Shown here: positions 44,415-52,623 of the stretch, one piece after another
Layout: each line of letters starts with the position of its first letter
Position numbering within the stretch: position 1 is the first letter of the stretch
Source of the DNA: Pseudooceanicola pacificus
GTDB taxonomy: Bacteria; Pseudomonadota; Alphaproteobacteria; Rhodobacterales; Rhodobacteraceae
Assembly (NCBI RefSeq): GCF_009789075.1
Contig: NZ_WNXQ01000014.1
Location: 17,761 to 81,760, forward strand
Reading direction: 5' to 3'
DNA: 64,000 nucleotides
Position numbers and translations under genes: made by a program
Notes under the pieces: generated by a model
The model's database searches: none
Told to the model about the DNA's origin: nothing
What the model saw: the letters and a program-made list of their open reading frames with translations, nothing else

Positions 44415-46728
44415 TGCCGTCCATGACGTCACCGGTGAAATCTTCCGGGACGGTTGGAGCCGCATTCGGGGCTCGATGCAGGGGCTGCAGGCGTCCCGGC
44501 AGAGGCAGCTCGTGCGGGCCGCCGCCGGTCACCGTGCAGCGGTCTTCAAGGCGATCCGGGGCGGGGGCACGCATACCAAATCGCAGCTGATGAACCAGCT
44601 CGATTACCTGACGACGAAGTCCTCGCATCTCGTGGACAGCAGCGGCTTCCTGGACGGGAAGACGAAGCTCGAGGCATCCGAGATCAAGGACCTGACGGAG
44701 CGGTTCGCCAAGCGCTGGAGCGCGGGGTTCAAGCCCAAGCTCGGGCAGACGACGCATATGCTCATGTCCTACCCGATCGGCACCCGGGGCGAGGACGTGC
44801 GCGACATCACCGCCAATGTCGCGGAGCGGTTCTTTCAGTCCGACGAGGGGCATTTCGACTACATCATCGCAGTGCATGAGGATCGCGATCATCCCCACGC
44901 GCATATAGTATTGAACCGCCGGTCCCAGGAGGGCGAGTTCTTCTTCCTGGGTCGCGATCACAGGTTCAACTATGACGACTTCCGCCTCGCCATGGTCGAG
45001 GAGGCCGAGAAATTCGGCGTGCGTCTGGAGGCCACGCGGCGGCTCGACCGAGGTGTCGTGCACTACCCGCCGCGCACCCGCGAGGTCTATGCGGCCAAGG
45101 TTGAGGGGCGGGCCGCGGAACCACGGCCACGGGTCGGGGCAGACTTGGATCGCGCTCTCGAAGAGATCGCCAATACACGGATCATCTATCACTCGCTCGC
45201 AGCCGAGGCCTCCGCGGACAACCGCGAAGATATCGCCGATGCCCTGTTCCGGTCCGGAGAACTGCTGGCGAAGGGCGGCAAACTCACATCGGAAGGAGGG
45301 GTCTACATGGCTGAGGAGCAATCGTTCGACGACCTGAGGACCCGCTATGCCGATCAGGTCGCGCGCGTGCAGGGCATGATTGATGCGAAGCCGGAGGCCG
45401 AACGGCCGAGGCTCGAGCGCAGCCTCAACGAGATCCAGTCGCGGCTCGCGCATATGCAGCCCTTGGGGCTGCGCTCCGTGACACTGACCGAGAAGCCGTC
45501 CGACGGCGGGATCTATTCCGAGACCAATATCGATGCGGCCCGGCTCGACCGGTTGCGCGACCCCGAGGTGCGGGCGCATGTCGACACCGCGCTGCGCGGA
45601 ACCGGGATCAGTTCGTCCGTGGTGGTCGCGCGGATGGAGACGGGCGCGCAGAACGCGGCGCTCGAGCGGCAATGGATCGCTGACGATCTGGCGCGGGTGG
45701 CCGAGAGGGACGGTCTCAACCTCGAGCGCCGCGCGGATCTGGAGACGGCGCGCGAGACCCTCAACCGGGCCCATGTCCAGCTCGGCGTCGCGCTGGAGCG
45801 GGCAGGGGTCTTGCGTGAGGACGGTGTCGTGGAAGATCGCACCGTGACGGAGAGGGTCCATTATCATCGGGACGCCACTGAGGACATGGAGCGCGCCATC
45901 CGCCAGGACATGCGTTCGGAAGGTCTGACCGAAGACCAGATCGAGGCGCGGGAGTCGGAGATCGTCTCCCGCGCGGAGCGGCGTATCGAAGAAGAGCAAC
46001 GCAGCTACCTCGATGCGCATCCGGAACTCCTCGCGCGCCCCGGTGACGTGATCGACCGGTCCGTACCCTACCGGGAGCACATCACCGACGAGGATCGGGC
46101 CCGCGAGATCACCCGCGAAGTCGACCGGATCATGGAGGGTCGCGACGCGCGGACCCCCGTTGCGGAGGCCGTCACGGACGCGTTCCGCGCGCGCTATCCC
46201 GACATGCCGTCGCATCTTGCCCGCGGGCTTGGCGCGACCTATGCGGCCGTCACCGAACTGCGTGACACCGAGGCCATCGCCCAGGTTCGCCGCGAAAACG
46301 AATTGCAGGAGGTGGCGCTCGACCTGCGCGACGGGCGGCTTTCGGACGTGCGCGAGGGGGACGCTGTCGAGGGCGCGCCGATTGCCGATCCGGACATCCG
46401 GCGGGTCGTCGACCATGAACGGGCCGGCAATCTGCATGGGCCGTTCCAGGATGACGGTCAGCGACTGGCCTATCGCGCCGCGGTCGAGCGCGAGCTGGAC
46501 GCGGCGCAGATCGACCGGCTGCGGGACGGTGATGTCGACGTGCTGAAGACCCAGATCGAAGACCGTCTCGACCGGCTCTACGCCGCCAAGACCTACCTGC
46601 AGACGGATCCGGCCACCGCCAACAGCGAGGCGACCCGCGCCGTGGTCGAGGAGATCGCCGACCGCGAGTTCGAAATCCACCGCGCCGATCTTGTCGATGG
46701 TGAGACCGAGCGCGGGGAGACCCACTGA
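44401..46728 (+). CDS. Conjugative relaxase (MobP/VirD2-type)
   Basis: From ATG 44401 (MRLNDAVHDVTGEIFRDGWS) the protein has 775 residues. The N-terminal third is the relaxase domain, with QLMNQLDYLTTKSSHLV (candidate catalytic Tyr near residue 68) and the three-His metal motif HPHAH at 164-168 in HEDRDHPHAHIVLN. It nicks oriT and stays bound to the 5' end. The long C-terminal part is charged and helical with no extra helicase motif. Its stop overlaps the VirD4 start (TGATG). Confidence 0.92.
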   Translation: MRLNDAVHDVTGEIFRDGWSRIRGSMQGLQASRQRQLVRAAAGHRAAVFKAIRGGGTHTKSQLMNQLDYLTTKSSHLVDSSGFLDGKTKLEASEIKDLTERFAKRWSAGFKPKLGQTTHMLMSYPIGTRGEDVRDITANVAERFFQSDEGHFDYIIAVHEDRDHPHAHIVLNRRSQEGEFFFLGRDHRFNYDDFRLAMVEEAEKFGVRLEATRRLDRGVVHYPPRTREVYAAKVEGRAAEPRPRVGADLDRALEEIANTRIIYHSLAAEASADNREDIADALFRSGELLAKGGKLTSEGGVYMAEEQSFDDLRTRYADQVARVQGMIDAKPEAERPRLERSLNEIQSRLAHMQPLGLRSVTLTEKPSDGGIYSETNIDAARLDRLRDPEVRAHVDTALRGTGISSSVVVARMETGAQNAALERQWIADDLARVAERDGLNLERRADLETARETLNRAHVQLGVALERAGVLREDGVVEDRTVTERVHYHRDATEDMERAIRQDMRSEGLTEDQIEARESEIVSRAERRIEEEQRSYLDAHPELLARPGDVIDRSVPYREHITDEDRAREITREVDRIMEGRDARTPVAEAVTDAFRARYPDMPSHLARGLGATYAAVTELRDTEAIAQVRRENELQEVALDLRDGRLSDVREGDAVEGAPIADPDIRRVVDHERAGNLHGPFQDDGQRLAYRAAVERELDAAQIDRLRDGDVDVLKTQIEDRLDRLYAAKTYLQTDPATANSEATRAVVEEIADREFEIHRADLVDGETERGETH

Positions 46729-48752
46729 TGGGAGGGATGGGGAAAGGCCGCCTCGCCCTCGGCGTGGTGCTGGTCACACTCGTCGCCATCGCGATCGGCT
46801 ACGTCATCGCCTCGGCTGTCGTGACGTTCCGGGACCTGGGTTTCCAGGCCGAGATCGATTTCTTCTACATCGCGCAGAACTACCGGGCGATCGGTGCCGC
46901 CCGCCCCGATGATTTTCGCCTGATCAACCTGATCATGGGCGGGGCCGGGCTGGCGGGCCTCATGATGAGCCTGGCGATGTCGGGCTCGGCCCTCACCCGC
47001 TTCGGCTACACCCATTGGCAGACCCGCCGCGAGATGAAGCGGAACGGCTTCTTCGGCGCGCCCGGCACAGGTTTCGTGATCGGCAAGTTGGGCAAGCCCG
47101 GTTCCCGCGCGCCCTTTCTCTGCTCCCGGACCTTCCCACACGCGCTCATCGTGGCACCGACCGGGCGCGGCAAGACCACCGGCTTCGTCATCCCGAACCT
47201 GCTGACCTGGCAGGGATCGGCGGTCGTGCTGGACGTGAAGGGCGAATGCTTCGAGGCCTCGGCCCGCCACCGGGCGGCACAGGGCGACGAGGTGTTCCGG
47301 TTCGCGCCCACGGATTGGGAGGACCGGCGCACCCATCGCTACAATCCGCTCCTGCGCATCTACGAGTTCAAAGACCCGGCCCGCCAGCAGATGGAGCTGC
47401 AGCTCCTGGCCACGCTCTTCCTTCAGAACGACAACGACCGCGTGCAGGGCCTCCTGAAGGGCGGGATCGATCTCTTCGTCGCGGCCGGGCTACTCGCGTT
47501 CCAACGCCGCAGGCCGACGCTCGGGGAGATCTACCGCATCGCCGCCTCGGGCGGGCAGAAGCAGAAGGAGTATCTCGCGCGCGCCCATGAGGTCCAGAAC
47601 GCCGCGGCGCGGCTGATATTCACGCGGCTGGCCTCGACCAACAACGACACGCTGACCTCCTATGTCTCGCTCCTGATGACCTCGGGCCTCGATCAGTGGC
47701 AGAACCCGGCGATCGACGATGCGACGGCGGTATCGGATTTTGACTTCCGGACGATCCGCAAGACACCCTTCAGCGTCTATCTCGTCGTGCAGCCCCTCAT
47801 GGTGAAACCGCTGGCGCCGTTGATCCGACTGTTCTTCTCTGATCTTCTCTCCGCCCTGCAGGACAAGGAACCGGGCGCCGACGAGCCCTGGCCGGTCATG
47901 ATCATGCTCGACGAGTTCAACCGGCTCGGAAAGATGCCGATCGTGGCCGAGAGCATCGAAGTGCTGCGCGCCTATCGCGGGCATCTCGCGGTGGTCACCC
48001 AGACCATCCCGGCCATCGACGAGATCTACGGCGAGAACACGCGGCGGGCGCTGCAGGGCAATGCAGGCATCAAGCTCTACCTCACGCCCTCGGACGAAAA
48101 GACCGTCGAGGAGCTGAGCAAGGCCGTGGGCAAGACCACCAAAACCGTGGTCACACGTTCCCGCGCGGTCGGCAAGAACCCGTTCGAGGGCCGCAGCCAG
48201 TCCGAGCGGACGGAGGAGGTCGCGCTCCTGCCGGAAGATGAGGCGCGACGTCTGCCGCTTGATGAGATCGTGGTGGTCGTGGACGCGCAGATGCCGGTCC
48301 GGGCGAAGCGGGTCGTTTACTACGAGGATCCGTTTTTCAAAGGCATCCACGTGGCGCAGGAGGGGGATCTGCCGTTTCCGAAGGGGCCGGTCCCTCCGAT
48401 GGGAGAATTGCCCCTGAGTGTCCGGGCGATGCCTTCGGCTCCGCGTGGGTCAGGTCTCTCGGAACGCGATTTCGAGGCCAGGATGGGGCTTACGGAAACC
48501 GGAGGGAATGCACCCATTGAGCCCGGTCCGGCTCAAGCGCCTCGGCGCGGTCGTGCCGCAGTCCTTGCGGACGATCAGCGGCAGTTGGAGATGGAGTTCG
48601 GGAGGCAGGCAGATCTGGAGGTGGAGGCTGCGACAGAAGACGATGTCGTCCGGGTACAGGACGCCGTAAGTGATCTCGAGCGGTTGGAGGCGGAGATGTC
48701 CGGTTCGGAAGCAAAAGTCAGCGAGGCGGGCGAGAAATTCGGGCTTGGCTAA
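46728..48752 (+). CDS. virD4: Type IV coupling protein VirD4/TraG
   Basis: The 674-residue protein has two N-terminal membrane segments (LALGVVLVTLVAIAIGYVIA; INLIMGGAGLAGLMMSLAMS). Walker A APTGRGKTTG is near residue 145 and Walker B VMIMLDEFNRLG near 395. Other typical blocks are VLDVKGECFEASARHRAAQG and AVVTQTIPAIDEIYGEN. It delivers the relaxase-DNA complex to the T4SS at the inner membrane. The last 100 residues are an acidic tail, possibly substrate recognition. It ends the plus-strand transfer operon. Confidence 0.95.
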   Translation: MGGMGKGRLALGVVLVTLVAIAIGYVIASAVVTFRDLGFQAEIDFFYIAQNYRAIGAARPDDFRLINLIMGGAGLAGLMMSLAMSGSALTRFGYTHWQTRREMKRNGFFGAPGTGFVIGKLGKPGSRAPFLCSRTFPHALIVAPTGRGKTTGFVIPNLLTWQGSAVVLDVKGECFEASARHRAAQGDEVFRFAPTDWEDRRTHRYNPLLRIYEFKDPARQQMELQLLATLFLQNDNDRVQGLLKGGIDLFVAAGLLAFQRRRPTLGEIYRIAASGGQKQKEYLARAHEVQNAAARLIFTRLASTNNDTLTSYVSLLMTSGLDQWQNPAIDDATAVSDFDFRTIRKTPFSVYLVVQPLMVKPLAPLIRLFFSDLLSALQDKEPGADEPWPVMIMLDEFNRLGKMPIVAESIEVLRAYRGHLAVVTQTIPAIDEIYGENTRRALQGNAGIKLYLTPSDEKTVEELSKAVGKTTKTVVTRSRAVGKNPFEGRSQSERTEEVALLPEDEARRLPLDEIVVVVDAQMPVRAKRVVYYEDPFFKGIHVAQEGDLPFPKGPVPPMGELPLSVRAMPSAPRGSGLSERDFEARMGLTETGGNAPIEPGPAQAPRRGRAAVLADDQRQLEMEFGRQADLEVEAATEDDVVRVQDAVSDLERLEAEMSGSEAKVSEAGEKFGLG

Positions 48753-48822
48753 GCCGCCATGCGGGCGACACGAAAGCATGCCGCGATGGCGCCTTGTGCC
48801 CGCGCCCCGGAATCGACCATTG

Positions 48823-49392
48823 TCACGGGTGAAGAAAACCAGGATCGTCGCGCTCTGGTCGAGGGGCTCGCTCAATCGTCGCAGGGTCGATCTCACGCAT
48901 CGTCAACTGGGCGTTCACCCTGCGGGCCGCGGGGCCCGCACGAAACCACTTCGCGGCGGAAGCCAGGTTAAAGCGCGGACGACGCTGCCCCTTCGCCGGC
49001 TTTGAGGCCTCCATCAGAACCTCGATCATTTCATCGATGCGGTAGAGGCCACCGGCAACGGGGAGGGGCATCTTGCGCTGCTGGAGCGCCTGTCGCTTCA
49101 CCTCGAGCTTCTCGGCGACATCCGCGAGAGACACCAGGTCGGGACGGACCTCGCGCAGGACAGTGCCCTGCGGCAACGCCTTGATCAGCGCCCGCGCCGC
49201 TTCAAGGATCGCGCTCTCGGCCTCATCCCCTTCAAGTTCCAGTTCTACACCCAGGAGACCGGCGTGACCGGTGCCCACGAGCGCATCTTCAAAACCCGCC
49301 TCGAAGACCGCGTCAGAGAGCGCAAACGCATCGTGCTCTCCGTCGGGGAGCGCAAAGACCAGTTCGAATTCGAATTCTTCAGCCATCGGCAT
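48823..49392 (-). CDS. Antitoxin-like HTH protein of a HicA-like module
   Basis: The 189-residue protein (MPMAEEFEFELVFALPDGEH) begins with an acidic beta-alpha domain (FELVFALPDGEHDAFALSDA, then VFEAGFEDALVGTGHAGLLG). It continues with an HTH near 95-115 (DLVSLADVAEKLEVKRQALQ). This domain order matches a family I have seen paired with small HicA-like proteins. It overlaps the upstream toxin gene by 14 bp, typical for toxin-antitoxin pairs. It would neutralise the toxin and repress the promoter at 49672. The assignment rests on architecture and pairing. Confidence 0.65.
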   Translation of the reverse strand: MPMAEEFEFELVFALPDGEHDAFALSDAVFEAGFEDALVGTGHAGLLGVELELEGDEAESAILEAARALIKALPQGTVLREVRPDLVSLADVAEKLEVKRQALQQRKMPLPVAGGLYRIDEMIEVLMEASKPAKGQRRPRFNLASAAKWFRAGPAARRVNAQLTMREIDPATIERAPRPERDDPGFLHP

Positions 49393-49648
49393 TACCTTCG
49401 TCGTTCTTCTGAAGCTTCACGCAGGCCAGAGCCTTCTGTCGGATCCTTTTCGCGAACTGCTGTGGATTCTTCGGGGTCGACCAGACAGACATCTGACAAA
49501 ACTCGCCACAGCGGCAATCCTTATCGTTGGCCGGGCATCGGAGGATCCTCCACGCGTGCCCCTTGCCCTCAATAAGGTCCCATCCCAGCTCTTCGAGCTC
49601 CTGGATGACGGCCTCGATTTCCTTTGATGTGTGCTTCTTCCTTGGCAC
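49379..49648 (-). CDS. HicA-like toxin candidate
   Basis: From GTG 49648 (MPRKKHTSKEIEAVIQELEE) the 89-residue protein reads LGWDLIEGKGHAWRILRCPA, with the Gly-x-x-His element typical of the HicA dsRBD-like RNase fold. It continues with a Cys-rich loop (CRCGEFCQMSVWSTPKNPQQ) and a basic helix (FAKRIRQKALACVK). GGAG is found 8 bases upstream. The partner HTH protein follows with a 14-bp overlap. RNase activity is inferred from the family; no direct evidence. Confidence 0.65.
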   Translation of the reverse strand: MPRKKHTSKEIEAVIQELEELGWDLIEGKGHAWRILRCPANDKDCRCGEFCQMSVWSTPKNPQQFAKRIRQKALACVKLQKNDEGNADG

Positions 49649-49671
49649 CTTAGATACTCCACTCTCTTAAA

Positions 49672-49685
49672 TTGTCAAGTGACAA
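49672..49685 (-). promoter_or_regulatory. Operator palindrome of the toxin-antitoxin module
   Basis: TTGTCA-AG-TGACAA is a perfect 6-bp inverted repeat in an AT-rich stretch 24 bp upstream of the toxin GTG. It probably overlaps the promoter and serves autorepression. Confidence 0.6.
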
Positions 49686-49961
49686 GTTAAAAATTCAACG
49701 AGAACATCGCGGCAATTTACTGCCCGCTACCGGCAATTTCCCAAAGGAAGCTTGCCGTCGAATGCTTTGATGTAAGAAGGGGATACAGGATAGACGTCCC
49801 AGACAGCAACACCGGCGCCGATGCCGTTCCACTTCACCCGGACATGGCATGATGGTGCCAAGGTAAATCCGTTCAGGCAGTTTGCCGCGAGCTCTGCTGA
49901 AGGCAAAGGTATAGGCTCGCAAAGAACATGTTCCCGCTGGTGAAGCCTTTGACGGTCAATG
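49686..49961. other. 276-bp gap with a possibly frameshifted small gene
   Basis: On the minus strand a frame starts at 49922 (MRAYTFAFSRARGKLPERIY, then LGTIMPCPG). After a shift of frame it looks protein-like again (VKWNGIGAGVAVWDVYPVSP then SYIKAFDGKLPLGNC, stop near 49735). Together they resemble one small gene with a frameshift, but no family is recognised. Confidence 0.3.
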
Positions 49962-51041
49962 CTACCTTCGGCCCAGCCTGCTTAGGCGGGCCAACTGTGC
50001 CAGCATTCGCGCGCCTGAACTGCCCGAACCAGTGTCAGGGTTCGTCGGAACGGTTTGGCTAACACCCGGCCTCTGCGGCATTGTCTGCACCCCGAAGAAC
50101 TGCCGCGCACGCAGCGCAGCATATTCAGCGCCAGTCGCTCCTCCAATGAGATACCGATTATAAGCCTGCTGACTGCCGCCAAGCGCCCGACCGAACCCGT
50201 ATGTACCGCCAAGGCCTGCTGATAGTGCTGGCATCATGATGTTCCCCGAGATCGCGCGGACAATGAACGGCGTCGCGATGATGAACCCCTTGGCCATGAG
50301 CACCATCATGAAAAATGGGATGAGGGCCCCGATGTTGGACGCGCCCTCAGGGTCGCCGAGCTCGCCGATCAATGCCGAACTGACGCCGGTGATTGTCGCG
50401 AAAACGCCTGCAACGACGATCGGATAGAGCGCGAAGGAGATCAGCGCCGAGAGCCAGCGCGCGAAATAGTCCTTGGTCACCTCGAAGAGGGTGAGGAAGA
50501 TCATCACCGGCGCGATGCCTATCAGGAGTGCGATCATCAGCCGGGATGCCACGAGAATGAATGCGGCGAGCCCGCCCAGGATCGAGAGCAGGAGTACGCC
50601 AAGAACGTCAAGCAACGCCCCGGCCATCCAGTTCAGTTCAGAACCGGCCGCATTCAGGTATTCACCCAGTTCGGCGATCAGCCGGTCGAATTCCTCGGCG
50701 AAGGTCCCCGACGGTCCGGGCGTGCCGCCGCCGACCGAGGCGACAAGCGATCCGGCGATGCTGTCGATGCCGTTTAGGACAGCGGAGGAGAAGGCGTTAA
50801 ATTGCACCCAATTTGTCGCGAAGACCCCTATGAGGCCGACTTTCACCGCGAGCCAGAACGCAGTGCGTCCATCCATGGAGCGGTACTGGTAGATCATGTT
50901 GACGCAGACCAGAATGACCACAAGCGTCGTTCCGAGAACCAGCATCGTGCCGACAGTCGCCGCCACCGCGCCGAACTGCGTCTCTGCGGCAGAATCCAGG
51001 TAGCCCTGGGAGGTCTCGACGAAGTAGGTGACGACGCTCAT
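49962..51041 (-). CDS. virB6: T4SS inner-membrane protein VirB6/TrbL
   Basis: The 359-residue protein (MSVVTYFVETSQGYLDSAAE) has multiple membrane segments: VGTMLVLGTTLVVILVCVNM, TAFWLAVKVGLIGVFATNW, VLGVLLLSILGGLAAFILVA, LMIALLIGIAPVMIFLTLFE and ISFALYPIVVAGVFATITGV. FEVTKDYFARWLSALISFAL is the usual VirB6 pattern before the last segments. A long periplasmic loop lies near 80-135. It forms part of the DNA path across the inner membrane. It is the last gene of the minus-strand T4SS operon. Confidence 0.92.
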   Translation of the reverse strand: MSVVTYFVETSQGYLDSAAETQFGAVAATVGTMLVLGTTLVVILVCVNMIYQYRSMDGRTAFWLAVKVGLIGVFATNWVQFNAFSSAVLNGIDSIAGSLVASVGGGTPGPSGTFAEEFDRLIAELGEYLNAAGSELNWMAGALLDVLGVLLLSILGGLAAFILVASRLMIALLIGIAPVMIFLTLFEVTKDYFARWLSALISFALYPIVVAGVFATITGVSSALIGELGDPEGASNIGALIPFFMMVLMAKGFIIATPFIVRAISGNIMMPALSAGLGGTYGFGRALGGSQQAYNRYLIGGATGAEYAALRARQFFGVQTMPQRPGVSQTVPTNPDTGSGSSGARMLAQLARLSRLGRR

Positions 51042-51047
51042 AATCTG

Positions 51048-51446
51048 CTACCAGTTGCCCTCGGCTTCGCAGATTGCCATCGCGTCAGGTCTCAACGCGT
51101 TGGCGCGCCGGTTGTAAGTGTCCGAGGCCTCCAGCATTTCCCATCGTTCGGCTGTGTTGAAACGCTCCCGAAACTCCGTTTCCGCCGCTTCCCAGGACGG
51201 GAAGCGTGTGTCGCAGGTGCAGGATCCGGTTTCGACGATACGTTCAAGGTTCTGAGCACGGTAAATGTCTTGCACCAGGACACGTCTGTAAGCCTCTCGC
51301 ACGGTGATGTTCTGCATCCACTCAGGCTCAGCGGGCCGATCGATGCAGACATCCGACGTGCTGTCGAGAGAGGGGACGAAGTCGCGTTCGGCGGCAGCCG
51401 GAAACCCCACAACGGTGATCGAGATGCAAAGCAAGGCGTTTCTCAT
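51048..51446 (-). CDS. Secreted T4SS-operon protein, unknown
   Basis: The 132-residue protein (MRNALLCISITVVGFPAAAE) has a signal peptide and then a mature domain with Cys pairs (DVCIDRP, GSCTCDTRFPSWEAAETEFR). It would be periplasmic, possibly with disulfides. It lies between the DUF4177 gene (4-bp overlap) and virB6, where some systems encode an entry-exclusion or pilus-tip component; which one is unknown. Confidence 0.7.
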   Translation of the reverse strand: MRNALLCISITVVGFPAAAERDFVPSLDSTSDVCIDRPAEPEWMQNITVREAYRRVLVQDIYRAQNLERIVETGSCTCDTRFPSWEAAETEFRERFNTAERWEMLEASDTYNRRANALRPDAMAICEAEGNW

Positions 51447-51637
51447 TTCGCGCCAGCTCCTTCGGCAATCTCGCGCTTCAGAAACGCGGTGTGGCCAAGA
51501 TGCGCGAACTCTGACGAGCTGACCGATACGACTTCCCAGCCTTCTTTCCCACGTGCGTTCAGATCGTCCTGCATCGCGATCAGGCTGGTTTTCTTGTCCA
51601 TCGGATAGGTGATGATCTGGTATTCAAACCGCTTCAT
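51443..51637 (-). CDS. DUF4177-like small protein
   Basis: The 64-residue protein (MKRFEYQIITYPMDKKTSLI) has the DUF4177 layout: an FEYQII strand, a helix AMQDDLNARGKEGWEVVSVS, and a last strand HTAFLKRE. Members are small cytosolic proteins of unknown role. It overlaps virB11 by 14 bp and the next gene by 4 bp, so it is an integral part of this operon. Confidence 0.8.
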   Translation of the reverse strand: MKRFEYQIITYPMDKKTSLIAMQDDLNARGKEGWEVVSVSSSEFAHLGHTAFLKREIAEGAGAK

Positions 51638-52622
51638 GGGTCATGCCTCCGCTGAGATCGGTTCCGGGGAGATAGAATTCGGTGATGCCGCGTTGGCCGT
51701 CCTCGCGGCCCGCCTGGATGATCACGTCGATCGAGCTTTCGATGTATTGGACCATGTCCTGGTAGGTCATCGGGATCTCGGTCTTGAGCGCGGCGATGGC
51801 GAGACGCTGGACGGCGAGCTGCGGGGTTTCGGCATGGAGGGTTGTCATCGAACCGCCATGGCCGGTATTGATCGCCTCGAGGAAGGTCATGGCCTCCTTG
51901 CCGCGCACCTCTCCGAGGATGATCCGGTCGGGCCTCATGCGCAGCGTCGCGGTTAGAAGCACGTCGGCGGATTGGAACTCCGCATCGCGGTTGGCGATCA
52001 GGGTCACCGCGTTCGGCTGAGCGGGGAGAAGCTCTGCGGCTTCCTCGATGGTGACGATCCGTTCCTCATCGGGAACGTAGGAGAGGATTTTTCGAGCCGC
52101 GACTGTCTTACCGGTCGAGGTGCCGCCGGAGACGATCATGTTGAGCTTGTTCTCGACGCAGAAGCGGATGGCCGCGTAGATGTCACCGGCGGCAACGACC
52201 TCGCGCAGCGCGCGGTTTTTCTCCTGGCGCAGTTCCTCGAGCTTGCGCTCTTCGCCATAGAGGAAACGAAGCTCGATATGGTCCAGCGGTAGGCTCGAGA
52301 AGAACCGGAGCGAGATCGACATGCCCGAGAGCACCGCGGGCGGGGTTACGACTTGGGCACGGATGGGGCGGCCCCGATAGGTGATCGAGACCGAGACGAT
52401 GGGCTTGTCCTTGCTCATAGTCGTGTTGGCTGAGGAGGCGATCTGGTTGCCGAGATCGCGCACCTCCGTGACCGTCAGACGCTGATCCAGTGCCCGCATG
52501 AAGTGATCCCCCTGGAACTCACCCCAGCAAGAGCCATCCGGGTTGATGCATATCTCGATCACGTCATCGCGGGCGGCGTCCTTCAGCTTATCGAGCGAGG
52601 TCTGGAGGTAGGAGAGCGTCAT
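51624..52622 (-). CDS. virB11: T4SS ATPase VirB11
   Basis: From ATG 52622 (MTLSYLQTSLDKLKDAARDD) the protein has 332 residues. The catalytic part shows Walker A MIVSGGTSTGKTVAARKILS, an Asp box IVTIEEAAELLP, Walker B RPDRIILGEVRGKEAMTFLE and the His box NTGHGGSMTTLHAETPQLAV. It is a hexameric ATPase driving pilus assembly and DNA translocation. The start sits one base after virB10's stop, so they are coupled. The frame extends 30 codons further upstream into virB10; I exclude that. Confidence 0.95.
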   Translation of the reverse strand: MTLSYLQTSLDKLKDAARDDVIEICINPDGSCWGEFQGDHFMRALDQRLTVTEVRDLGNQIASSANTTMSKDKPIVSVSITYRGRPIRAQVVTPPAVLSGMSISLRFFSSLPLDHIELRFLYGEERKLEELRQEKNRALREVVAAGDIYAAIRFCVENKLNMIVSGGTSTGKTVAARKILSYVPDEERIVTIEEAAELLPAQPNAVTLIANRDAEFQSADVLLTATLRMRPDRIILGEVRGKEAMTFLEAINTGHGGSMTTLHAETPQLAVQRLAIAALKTEIPMTYQDMVQYIESSIDVIIQAGREDGQRGITEFYLPGTDLSGGMTHEAV

Positions 52623-52623
52623 C

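Noticed and set aside
44305..46725. 806-residue minus-strand frame opposite the relaxase
   Set aside because: Antisense artefact; the plus strand has the HPHAH relaxase motif and coupled neighbours.
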